49,759 nt of DNA, from assembly GCA_016201905.1 (NCBI GenBank), contig JACQBQ010000059.1, forward strand, positions 1 through 49,759, written 5' to 3'. How positions within the stretch are numbered: the stretch's first letter is position 1; the number at the start of each line of letters is the position of its first letter. The notes beneath the pieces were generated by a model, which did no database searches, had not been told where the DNA came from, and worked only from the letters and a program-made list of their open reading frames with translations. Of the stretch, positions 43,010-49,759 are shown in pieces. The position numbers were made by a program, and so were the translations under genes. The stretch is from Candidatus Melainabacteria bacterium. GTDB taxonomy: Bacteria; Cyanobacteriota; Vampirovibrionia; 2-02-FULL-35-15.

Positions 43010-44166
43010 AAAACAGCAAACCAAAATACTCGTTTTTCATTGTTTTAAATTTAATAGTAATTTTTTTATTTTCACTGAGTGCAATAAGCAAAGAAATTGA
43101 CATTGGGCTTATTACTGGCGATCAAGAAATTAGGTTTGGCTCAAACCAAAATGCAACTTTAATTAACCTGCACACAAATAAAGAGATTAGCAAAATAAAC
43201 AAACATGAGACTTATACAGTACACAATACCAATGGCTTTGTCAGCATTACACACAACCTTACCAAAGCTACTTTAGGCGCATTTACCGGACCAGTTCAAT
43301 TGATCCCAGAAAGCAAAAACGGTCTTGTGTTTTGTAATAAAAGCTGGTACAGAGGTACATTGATTTTGCTTACTAATAAAGATAAAAAAAACATTACCGT
43401 AGTAAACAAACTTGATCTTGAGGATTATCTGCTAAGTGTAGTACCATCTGAAATACCAAACAATTGGAATAGAGAAACCCTAAAAGCTCAGTCAATAGCT
43501 GCCAGATCATATGCTCTTGGTTATCTAGGAAGGAGAAGAAATAAAGGATATGATCTTGAGTCAAGTGTAGAAGACCAGGTGTACTTAGGCGTATCTTCGG
43601 AAAAAAGATCAACTTCCCAAGCTGTAAAGGAAACCAGTGGAATTATTTTAGTAGATGAGAACAATAAGCCTTTAATTGCTTTATATCATTCAAGCGGAGG
43701 TGGATATACTGACAGCATAGAAAATCTGTGGAATGAAAAACCATCAGCTCATATTAAGCCAAGACCTGACTACGACGATAACTCACCTCACTTCAAGTGG
43801 TTTAGGAGCTATGAACTTAAGGAAGCAAATATGCTTTTAAGTACTTTAAATATTGGAGATATAACAGATATTGTTCCTCTTTCAAGAAGTATTTCTCAAC
43901 GAGTTACATGGATTGAAATAAAAGGAGTAAATGGAAATGCAAAAATAAGAGGAGAAGAATTTAGAAAATTTTTAAAACTCCCCAGTTCAAAGTTTAATTT
44001 AAAAATTGAAAATAATTATCTTAAGTTTGCAGGCAGGGGATTTGGGCACGGACTTGGTCTTTCACAATGGGGTGCAAAAGCACTTGCTGAGGAAGGATTT
44101 ACTTACGAACAAATACTTGCTCATTATTATCCTGGCGCAAGACTAGTAAAGTGGACTAATAAGTAA
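43006..44166 (+). CDS. SpoIID/LytB-domain protein (septal/denuding peptidoglycan enzyme-like)
   Basis: Exported protein of 386 residues with an N-terminal hydrophobic signal/anchor (about 8-25). The SpoIID core spans about 125-385: LDLEDYLLSVVPSEIPNNW, LKAQSIAARSYALGYLG, DQVYLGVSSEKRST, ALYHSSGGGYTDS, and the C-terminal GRGFGHGLGLSQWGAKALAEEG and HYYPGA. In spore formers SpoIID is a lytic transglycosylase acting on denuded glycans; non-sporulating bacteria, including cyanobacteria, carry related LytB/amidase-enhancer proteins. This one most likely acts on septal peptidoglycan, in keeping with the division genes just downstream. A truncated MITE-like repeat follows 14 nt after the stop. Confidence 0.92.
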   Translation: MKNSKPKYSFFIVLNLIVIFLFSLSAISKEIDIGLITGDQEIRFGSNQNATLINLHTNKEISKINKHETYTVHNTNGFVSITHNLTKATLGAFTGPVQLIPESKNGLVFCNKSWYRGTLILLTNKDKKNITVVNKLDLEDYLLSVVPSEIPNNWNRETLKAQSIAARSYALGYLGRRRNKGYDLESSVEDQVYLGVSSEKRSTSQAVKETSGIILVDENNKPLIALYHSSGGGYTDSIENLWNEKPSAHIKPRPDYDDNSPHFKWFRSYELKEANMLLSTLNIGDITDIVPLSRSISQRVTWIEIKGVNGNAKIRGEEFRKFLKLPSSKFNLKIENNYLKFAGRGFGHGLGLSQWGAKALAEEGFTYEQILAHYYPGARLVKWTNK

Positions 44167-44180
44167 TATTTAGGGTAACT

Positions 44181-44302
44181 GTCATTGTTCGCACAAGTGG
44201 AGCGAAGGGTATGGGTAAGCAAAAAAAAGTAAGCCCATTTGAAGTTTTGCTAGAAAAATAAGTAAAACCTATAGTAGGACTTTTGAGATGAGTTCCAATG
44301 AC
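44181..44302. repeat. MITE-like element, copy lacking the left arm (122 bp)
   Basis: Second copy of the element at 30292-30493. Positions 44183-44258 are identical over 76 bp to 30375-30450, and the right end (TTTTGAGAT, then TTCCAATGAC at 44293-44302) is kept with small changes. The left end GTCATTG (44181-44187) joins directly to the middle of the element. The 81 bp between the two CATTG copies of the full element (30299-30379) are missing, so this copy can no longer form the long outer palindrome. It sits between the SpoIID gene and argF. Confidence 0.85.
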
Positions 44303-44341
44303 GTGTTATCCTCAGAATTTCTGACAGCCCCTAATCTCTAG

Positions 44342-44347
44342 TAAAAT
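44342..44347 (+). promoter_or_regulatory. argF -10-like element (leaderless candidate)
   Basis: TAAAAT 7 nt before the argF ATG, which has no Shine-Dalgarno. It would start the transcript at the ATG. Confidence 0.35.
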
Positions 44348-44354
44348 ATATAGA

Positions 44355-45296
44355 ATGGCTAAGACACAAAAAAGAAAATCTATTAAAAAAAATAACCTGG
44401 TAAGTATGAGTGATATATCACAAGACGACTTATTTCAAATAATTAATTTAACAAAAAAAATAAAAGCTAAACCTCTTTTGAAATCAGGTTTTCTAAAAAA
44501 CAAATCTATTGCATTAATCTTTGCAAAACCCAGCCTCAGGACCAGAGTTAGTTTTGAAGTAGGAATAAGAGAATTAGGCGGACAAGCAATAACTATAAAA
44601 ATGGATGAAATTAGTGTTGGTATAAGAGAAAATGTAGAAGACATTGCAAATGTTTTAAGCAGATATGTAAGTGCTATAGTCATTAGAACTTATGAACAAA
44701 ATCAGATCGAAGATCTTGGAAAGTTTTCCTCAGTACCAGTAATTAACGGTCTAAGCAATGAAGAACATCCATGTCAAGTTATAGCTGACCTTTTTACATT
44801 AAGTGAAGTATTTGGAAAGCTTTCAGGATTAAAGCTTACTTACGTCGGAGACGGAAACAATGTAGCACAAAGCCTTCTTCTAGCCTGTGCATTAGCAAAT
44901 GTAAATATTTCTATTGCTTGTCCCAAAAAATATGAACCGAAATTGATCTTTCTAGAAAAAGCAAAAGAAATTAATCCAAGAATTAAGATTGAACTTACAA
45001 ATGATCCAAGACTTGCAGCAAAAGGTGCTAATGCTTTATATACAGATGTATGGACAAGCATGGGGCAAGAGAAAGAACAGGAAAAAAGAAAAAAAATATT
45101 TGCATCATACCAGATTAATGATGGACTTTTATCCTGTGCAAATAAAAATGCAATTGTACTTCATTGCTTACCAGCTCATAAAGGTCAAGAAATTACAGGC
45201 AAAGTCTTTGAAAGATTTTCTAGCATTATTTACCAGCAAGCTGAAAACAGACTCCATGCCCAAAAAGCAATCTTATTAAAGCTGCTTGACAAATAA
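44355..45296 (+). CDS. argF: ornithine carbamoyltransferase
   Basis: Makes citrulline from ornithine and carbamoyl phosphate in arginine synthesis. The 313-residue protein has the carbamoyl-phosphate loop FAKPSLRTRVSFEVG (Leu in place of the common Thr of S-T-R-T-R), EEHPCQVIADLFTL, the ornithine-side SMGQE loop, and HCLPAHKGQEIT. The Leu variant also occurs in some OTCases, and in N-acetyl- or N-succinyl-ornithine enzymes, so the exact substrate deserves care; the SMG motif favours ornithine. The first 14 residues are Lys-rich and outside the fold. rsmH follows after 19 nt. Confidence 0.9.
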   Translation: MAKTQKRKSIKKNNLVSMSDISQDDLFQIINLTKKIKAKPLLKSGFLKNKSIALIFAKPSLRTRVSFEVGIRELGGQAITIKMDEISVGIRENVEDIANVLSRYVSAIVIRTYEQNQIEDLGKFSSVPVINGLSNEEHPCQVIADLFTLSEVFGKLSGLKLTYVGDGNNVAQSLLLACALANVNISIACPKKYEPKLIFLEKAKEINPRIKIELTNDPRLAAKGANALYTDVWTSMGQEKEQEKRKKIFASYQINDGLLSCANKNAIVLHCLPAHKGQEITGKVFERFSSIIYQQAENRLHAQKAILLKLLDK

Positions 45297-45315
45297 TCCT
45301 GTAGAGTAAAAAAAA

Positions 45316-46218
45316 ATGCACAAACCAGTACTTTTAAAAGAAGTAATTAATTTTTTAAATATAAAAGATGATGGTATTTATGTTGACTGTACTTTAGGAC
45401 ATGGAGGACATAGTCTTGAGATTTTAAAAAGATTAAATGGTCGTGGAAAGCTCATCGGCATAGAAAGAGATGAATCTGCCTTGAAAATTGCTAAGGATAG
45501 ATTAAAACAATTTTCAAATTGTTATCTTTTCCACTCAAATTATTTAGATTTAAAGGATCTTTTAAAAACACTAAACATAAGCAAGATAACAGGTGGAGTA
45601 CTGCTTGACTTAGGCATAAATTCCATGCAACTCGATGATCCTTCACGGGGCTTTAGCATTAAAAATGATGCGCCACTTGATATGAGAATGGATCAAAACC
45701 AAACATTAACTGCCTATAAAATAGTAAATAGCTACAAAGAAAATGAACTGGCAGACATTATCTACAAGTACGGGGAAGAAAGATATTCAAGAAAAATAGC
45801 AAGATTGGTAGCCCAAAAGAGGGATAAAAATGGTCCGCTTAAAACAACAAGTGACTTAGCAAACCTAGTTTTACATTGCTATCCCAGAAATAAGCATTTT
45901 AAAACACACCCTGCTACAAGAACATTTCAAGCATTAAGAATAGAAGTTAATAAAGAGCTTGAAAACATTGAGAAATTTCTTTGTTTTATTCCGGAACTAC
46001 TTTTACCCCCATGCCGACTAACAGTGATATCTTTTCACTCATTAGAGGACAGAATCACAAAAAACTTTCTAAAAAATAACAGCAATTTCAAAATATTGAC
46101 CAAAAAACCTGTTGTTCCTTCTGAAAGTGAAACAGAAATAAACCCAAGAGCAAGAAGTGCAAAGCTACGGGCCGCAGAAAGAATACAAAGTGAAGAAGTA
46201 TCCAAATTTTTACAATGA
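45316..46218 (+). CDS. rsmH: 16S rRNA m4C1402 methyltransferase RsmH (MraW)
   Basis: SAM-dependent methyltransferase for C1402 of 16S rRNA. The 300-residue protein starts MHKPVLLKEVINFL and has the SAM motif DCTLGHGGHSLEIL, VLLDLGINSMQLDDPSRGFS, APLDMRMDQNQ, HPATRTFQALRIEVNKELEN, and VISFHSLEDRITKNF with the C-terminal RSAKLRAAERI. It usually opens the division/cell-wall cluster after mraZ; here argF takes that position. Its 3' end overlaps the ftsL-like gene by 62 nt. Confidence 0.97.
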   Translation: MHKPVLLKEVINFLNIKDDGIYVDCTLGHGGHSLEILKRLNGRGKLIGIERDESALKIAKDRLKQFSNCYLFHSNYLDLKDLLKTLNISKITGGVLLDLGINSMQLDDPSRGFSIKNDAPLDMRMDQNQTLTAYKIVNSYKENELADIIYKYGEERYSRKIARLVAQKRDKNGPLKTTSDLANLVLHCYPRNKHFKTHPATRTFQALRIEVNKELENIEKFLCFIPELLLPPCRLTVISFHSLEDRITKNFLKNNSNFKILTKKPVVPSESETEINPRARSAKLRAAERIQSEEVSKFLQ

Positions 46219-46690
46219 AGAATCCCTGCAAAGAAATCAAATACTTAGTTCACTTGTATTAAATCCTCCTTATAAAATCGACGGATTTACAACTTCTCCA
46301 AAGATTTCAAAAATATTTAGTTTTCCATTTGGGTTGAGAATCGATTCTTATCTTTTATTTAAATTTATTTTTCAGTTCATGTTGTCAATGTCACTATTTA
46401 TGACGGTGTCATGCTTTTTGATTCTTTGTTTTTATTTACCGATAGAAAAACAAAACAACAAATTACTTAACACTACAAGAAGTCTAACAAGTGAAAGATA
46501 TTCACTTTTAGCAAATCTGCAGGAAGCTTCCACCTACAAAAAATTGTTTTTAAATGCAGACATATACTCACTAAAGGATGCAAAAAAAATTATTTATATA
46601 AAACAATCAGGCATTAAAGTCCAAGACAAAGAAGATTCAAGACTTATTGCATCAAGCAATTATCCAGTCATTCAATTTGCAGGGTTTTAG
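46157..46690 (+). CDS. FtsL-like single-pass membrane protein
   Basis: A 177-residue protein in the position of ftsL, between rsmH and ftsI. It has a cytoplasmic N-terminal part of about 65 residues, one or a tight pair of hydrophobic segments (about 71-96: LLFKFIFQFMLSMSLFM onward), then a predicted coiled coil (about 98-125, QNNKLLNTTRSLTSERYSLL), matching the FtsL/DivIC layout. Sequence is too divergent for a motif match; the call is by position and topology. The only in-frame start before the membrane part is GTG at 46157, deep inside rsmH; the long N-terminus and 62-nt overlap are unusual, so a downstream non-standard start is possible. Confidence 0.6.
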   Translation: MQSYGPQKEYKVKKYPNFYNEESLQRNQILSSLVLNPPYKIDGFTTSPKISKIFSFPFGLRIDSYLLFKFIFQFMLSMSLFMTVSCFLILCFYLPIEKQNNKLLNTTRSLTSERYSLLANLQEASTYKKLFLNADIYSLKDAKKIIYIKQSGIKVQDKEDSRLIASSNYPVIQFAGF

Positions 46691-46705
46691 TAGATCTGTA
46701 CTTCT

Positions 46706-48403
46706 TTGGTTTATAATCAAGTTTGCATGTATTTAAGTTACAAGCTTAGAGTTTTTGTCTGTCAGGCAGTGTTGATATTGGTTTTTATACTAATCTGGCT
46801 GCAATTATTTAACATACAAATAATTAAATCAGGTGGATTTGTTCTAGAGGCAAAAAAACAGTTTTACAAACAACTGATTTCGCTAAGAGGAGACATTAGA
46901 GATAGAAATGGGGATTTGCTTGCTTTAGACATAATTACATATGATCTCTATAACAACGTTCGCAATCTAAATAAAATTTCAGAAGAAAGTATCGATAGGT
47001 TGTCTAAGTTACTAAATATTAGTCCAAGCAATCTTAAAGTTAAACTAGGTCAAAAAAAAGACACAAGAATGCTTTCTGGAATTAGCGAGAAGACAGCAAA
47101 CAGGATAAGAAAAATTAATCCTGGCTTTGCTTATCTAATACCGGTCGTTAAAAGATCATATCCACATAAAAAAATGGCTTCGCACTTAATTGGTTTTGTA
47201 AACAGCGATCATAAAGGACAACACGGTGTTGAATATAAGCATCAAGATCTTCTTACAAAAATCTCTGACAAGTCAAGCAAGACAGAGCTCTTCCCCAAAG
47301 GAACAGACATAGTTCTGAGCATAGATTCACAGTTACAGGAATACTGTGAAGAGGAATTAAACAAAGCAGCCAGAAAATCAAATGCTGCAAGAGGAGCAAT
47401 TATTGTTCTTTCACCTAAAACAGGAGAGATATATGCCTGGGCAGTTTATCCAAACTATGATCCAAATATTTATTATAAAGAAAAGGTGCTTAAAAACTGG
47501 TCTATAACTGACATTTATCAGCCAGGTTCCACGTTTAAAATACTTACTATATCATCAGCGCTTGAAAATATGACCATTGAAAAAACTTCTACATTTTACG
47601 ATCCAGGGTTTTTAAAAGTAGGGAAAAGGATAGTTAGAAACCATGCAAAGAATAAACCACAACAAATAAATCTGCTTGAGCTTTTTAAGCAGTCAAGCAA
47701 TGTTGCAAGTGCCCAGGTCGGGCTTTCAATGAAACCAGAAACTTTTTATAATTCAATGAAAAAAATTATGATTGGACAAAAAACAAACATAGATTTGCCG
47801 GGAGAGTCAGAGGGTCTTTTACTTGATTCTAGCAAGTGGAGAACAATTGATCTGGCTACTACTGCTTTTGGGCAGGGAGCTGTCTCTGTAACACCTATAC
47901 AACTTTCCTGCGCAATAAGTGCAATAGCTAACCATGGCTTATGGTTTCAGCCACATGTTTTAAAAGGTACATGGGATCCAGCTTATATGCTTATAAATAA
48001 AAGTCCAAATCAGATTTACAGTGAACAGGTCATTTCAGAAGAGACTGCTGATTATGTATCCGGTCTTCTAAAACAAAGCGTAAAAGAAAACCTTAAAGCA
48101 ATGGCATATATTGCAGGTGATGTGCCAGGCTATGAAGTAGCCGGTAAAACAGGTACTGCACAGAAGATCAGACCAGATGGAAAAGGATACTGGGGCGGGC
48201 ATACTGTGGCTTCTTTTATTGGATATTTACCAGCTGATGATCCGGGCATCTTAGCCCTTGTAGTTATTGACGATCCAAAGACTGGTGGTGGCTGGGGAAA
48301 TACAGTCTGTGGTCCTGTATTTAACAATATTGCAAAGATGGCAGCAAAAAGGTTTCTTGGGACTCATAATAGTATGAAGAAAAAATATGAAAGCAAAGAA
48401 TAA
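46706..48403 (+). CDS. ftsI: division-type penicillin-binding protein (FtsI/PBP3 class)
   Basis: Peptidoglycan transpeptidase of the septum. The 565-residue protein has an N-terminal TM (about 15-34), the dimerisation/pedestal domain (ISLRGDIRDRNGDLLA), and a transpeptidase domain with the catalytic S275 in S-T-F-K, the S-S-N triad at 330-332 and K481 in AGKTGTAQ. No PASTA repeats are present. FtsI rather than elongation PBP2 is favoured by position after rsmH and the ftsL-like gene. The frame begins at TTG (46706); an ATG at 46727 is an alternative. It overlaps murQ by 17 nt. Confidence 0.92.
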   Translation: MVYNQVCMYLSYKLRVFVCQAVLILVFILIWLQLFNIQIIKSGGFVLEAKKQFYKQLISLRGDIRDRNGDLLALDIITYDLYNNVRNLNKISEESIDRLSKLLNISPSNLKVKLGQKKDTRMLSGISEKTANRIRKINPGFAYLIPVVKRSYPHKKMASHLIGFVNSDHKGQHGVEYKHQDLLTKISDKSSKTELFPKGTDIVLSIDSQLQEYCEEELNKAARKSNAARGAIIVLSPKTGEIYAWAVYPNYDPNIYYKEKVLKNWSITDIYQPGSTFKILTISSALENMTIEKTSTFYDPGFLKVGKRIVRNHAKNKPQQINLLELFKQSSNVASAQVGLSMKPETFYNSMKKIMIGQKTNIDLPGESEGLLLDSSKWRTIDLATTAFGQGAVSVTPIQLSCAISAIANHGLWFQPHVLKGTWDPAYMLINKSPNQIYSEQVISEETADYVSGLLKQSVKENLKAMAYIAGDVPGYEVAGKTGTAQKIRPDGKGYWGGHTVASFIGYLPADDPGILALVVIDDPKTGGGWGNTVCGPVFNNIAKMAAKRFLGTHNSMKKKYESKE

Positions 48404-49235
48404 AAACTTAGACCTAATGACTACCAGCAATCTCGTGGATCTTGTTTTACAAGAAGAACAAAAAACAATCAATTCACTTAAAAAAGAAAAAATAAATATT
48501 GCAAAAGCTATAAACACTATTATAAAAAAATTACAAAACGGTGGAAGGGTAATTTATATTGGAGCAGGCACTAGCGGAAGACTTGGAATACTCGATGCAG
48601 TCGAATGTAAACCTACGTTTAGTACAGATTTGTTTTTGGGACTCATGGCAGGCGGTAAAGATGCTGTTTTTAAAGCCAAAGAAGGTGCTGAAGATAATTC
48701 CAAACAATCTATAAAAGATTTAAAAAAACTAAAGATAAACAAAACCGATGTCATTGTAGGCATTTCAGCAAGCGGTGAAACTCCATATACTGTTTCAGCA
48801 GTTAAATATGCAAAAAAAATTAAAGCAACAACTGTTTCCATCACATCAAATCCAAAATCAACACTTTCAAAAATAACATCTCACAAAATAAGTCCACAAA
48901 TCAGCGAAGAAATAATTTCAGGTTCAAGCAGGTTACGATCTGGAACAGCTCAAAAAATTATTTTAAATATGCTAAGTTCAATTTCAATGATTAAAGGCGG
49001 TAAGGTCTATAAAAATCTAATGATAGATGTCCAACCCACAAATGAAAAGTTAATTAAAAGAGCAATCAGGATTATCTCCATTATTTGTAAAGTATCACTT
49101 AACAAAGCAAGCCTTTTATTTAACAAAGCTAAAAAAGATACTAAAGCTGCTATTGTTATGCATTTCAAAGATTGTGATTTTGAAACAGCAAAAAAATTAC
49201 TTTTAAAAGCAAACCTAAGGCAACTAATAGGTTAA
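48387..49235 (+). CDS. murQ: N-acetylmuramic acid 6-phosphate etherase
   Basis: Cleaves the lactyl ether of MurNAc 6-phosphate in cell-wall recycling. The 282-residue SIS-domain protein has YIGAGTSGRLGILDAVECKPTF with the catalytic Glu, the second acidic site in KEGAEDNS, VGISASGETPYTV, the signature SGSSRLRSGTAQKIILNM, and the C-terminal helical part with VMHFKDCDFETAKKLL. It is slightly shorter than E. coli MurQ at the N-terminus. Location directly overlapping ftsI is unusual; murQ more often sits with murP, anmK or recycling genes. The product, GlcNAc 6-phosphate, links to amino-sugar metabolism; the ROK kinase at 12190 might act in the same area. Confidence 0.95.
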   Translation: MKAKNKNLDLMTTSNLVDLVLQEEQKTINSLKKEKINIAKAINTIIKKLQNGGRVIYIGAGTSGRLGILDAVECKPTFSTDLFLGLMAGGKDAVFKAKEGAEDNSKQSIKDLKKLKINKTDVIVGISASGETPYTVSAVKYAKKIKATTVSITSNPKSTLSKITSHKISPQISEEIISGSSRLRSGTAQKIILNMLSSISMIKGGKVYKNLMIDVQPTNEKLIKRAIRIISIICKVSLNKASLLFNKAKKDTKAAIVMHFKDCDFETAKKLLLKANLRQLIG

Positions 49236-49284
49236 TAGCCCTAGGTACATTTATCCCGATATGGGAATAGTTTTCTAGGAAATT

Positions 49285-49383
49285 ATGCTACTTGTAGGTC
49301 AATTATCAGTTTTACTTTCAGCACTTATATTCATTGCTGTATTAATTTTATTTTTTGAAGCACACTTTGAACAAGCTGAATAA
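49285..49383 (+). CDS. 32-residue single-pass membrane protein, unknown
   Basis: A short open frame with an AGGA 4 nt before the ATG. The product starts MLLVGQLSVLLSALIF and is one hydrophobic helix (about 2-24) followed by the acidic, amphipathic end FFEAHFEQAE. It lies 49 nt after murQ on the same strand. The ribosome site, the clean membrane-helix composition and the position at the end of a division/wall cluster support a real small protein, but at this length chance cannot be excluded. I recognise no family. Confidence 0.5.
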   Translation: MLLVGQLSVLLSALIFIAVLILFFEAHFEQAE

Positions 49384-49386
49384 GTC

Positions 49387-49759
49387 TTAGAACCCACCTA
49401 GTGTTAGTGCCTCACTCCTTAGTTCCACTACTAATCTTTTCCAAGCAGCTTGAAATTCTTCTTCTGTTGCATCAGGAGGTAGGCCAACAAGTTTTCTGTT
49501 TCTTGCAGCTAGCTTTTTTTCTTTGTCTGGACCTGCTGAGTTAACAAGATCTAGATCAAAGTATTTCTTATCGCCTTCACATACTACTCTATCAAAGAAG
49601 GTTTTAGCTTCTAGACTTATACGACTTGTGAAAAATTATATTCAAAAGCAGCTTAACCCATTTTGAGAATGTATGAGCTAGATGAGCAGCTCTCATTTCA
49701 AGTTTAGTGTAAATAGATTTGTAACACCTGACATAACGATTAGCCATATGTTCTTGTAT
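49387..49759 (-). pseudogene. frameshifted gene of unknown family, cut by window edge
   Basis: Two overlapping minus-strand frames appear to be one broken gene. The upstream frame enters from beyond the window (Q-E-H-M-A-N-R-Y-V-R-C-Y-K) and contains LEMRAAHLAHTFSKWVKLLL before a stop near 49604. The next frame has no start codon of its own, continues with LEAKTFFDRVVCEGDKKYFD, and ends in GLPPDATEEEFQAAWKRL and EALTLGGF at a stop at 49387-49389. The switch lies near 49610-49630. The P-P-D-A-T-E-E-E-F-x-A-A-W-x-R-L segment looks like the start of a J-domain helix pair but lacks HPD. It could be a decayed gene, a sequencing error or a programmed shift. Confidence 0.55.

Noticed and set aside
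30292-44302. Two identical 76-bp blocks considered as CRISPR repeats or a duplicated gene part
   Set aside because: There are only two copies 14 kb apart, with no spacer-repeat periodicity and no cas genes; each lies inside a palindromic element.

Overview
The window is low-GC, densely coded chromosomal DNA (about 48 protein genes, one small RNA gene, no rRNA or tRNA that I could find). The gene set is that of a Gram-negative bacterium: kdsA (Kdo synthesis), a Mla-type ABC ATPase, lgt, mreBC and a division cluster. Two genes point to the cyanobacterial lineage: a glutamate-cysteine ligase of the cyanobacterial type (3672-4835) and a HAS-barrel protein of a type I know from cyanobacteria (16633-17289). 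No photosynthesis gene is visible. My best guess is a non-photosynthetic cyanobacterial relative (Melainabacteria/Vampirovibrionia or a sister lineage). This is inferred from remembered family resemblances, not from a search.

Layout. 1-137: cut end of an IS5-like insertion sequence. 236-6836: topA, a thioredoxin-like lipoprotein, gshA, a polyprenyl diphosphate synthase and a RodZ-like membrane HTH protein. 6942-10534: two peptide-type ABC permeases (the first with an extra hydrophobic block) and a CPA2 antiporter. 10545-15903 (minus strand): an envelope and sugar run, transcribed rpiB, epimerase, sugar-1-P transferase, lgt, ROK kinase, panB, CDP-alcohol phosphatidyltransferase. 15996-21667: HU, HAS-barrel protein, comF, mla-type ATPase, kdsA, recR, a tiny secreted Cys-rich protein and a MetF-type reductase. 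21792-24839: mreB-mreC, the SRP RNA, a lone MshEN-like domain and a secreted PDZ protein. 24996-30266: rpsB-tsf-pyrH, a PhyH-like dioxygenase, smpB, rplU-rpmA and a DoxX protein. 30546-37302: dnaE, a bifunctional-nuclease-domain protein, and a PAS histidine kinase next to a response-regulator-like protein whose two receiver domains both lack the phospho-acceptor Asp. 37558-41085: rpsL-rpsG facing two tandem paralogues of a family I do not recognise. 41319-44166: gcvPB, a DUF2905 protein and a SpoIID/LytB protein. 44355-49383: argF-rsmH-ftsL-like-ftsI-murQ and a 32-residue membrane protein. 49387-49759: a frameshifted gene running off the end.

Most notable are the kinase/pseudo-receiver pair, the unknown tandem paralogues, and a palindromic MITE-like element present as a full copy (30292-30493) and as a copy lacking one arm (44181-44302). 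The arm loss looks like a single deletion between two CATTG repeats. Several genes have a -10-like hexamer only 6-9 nt before the start codon, so leaderless transcripts may be common here. No stretch longer than 300 bases lacks a feature. The longest gaps hold the SRP RNA (23671-23965) and the full palindromic element (30267-30545).
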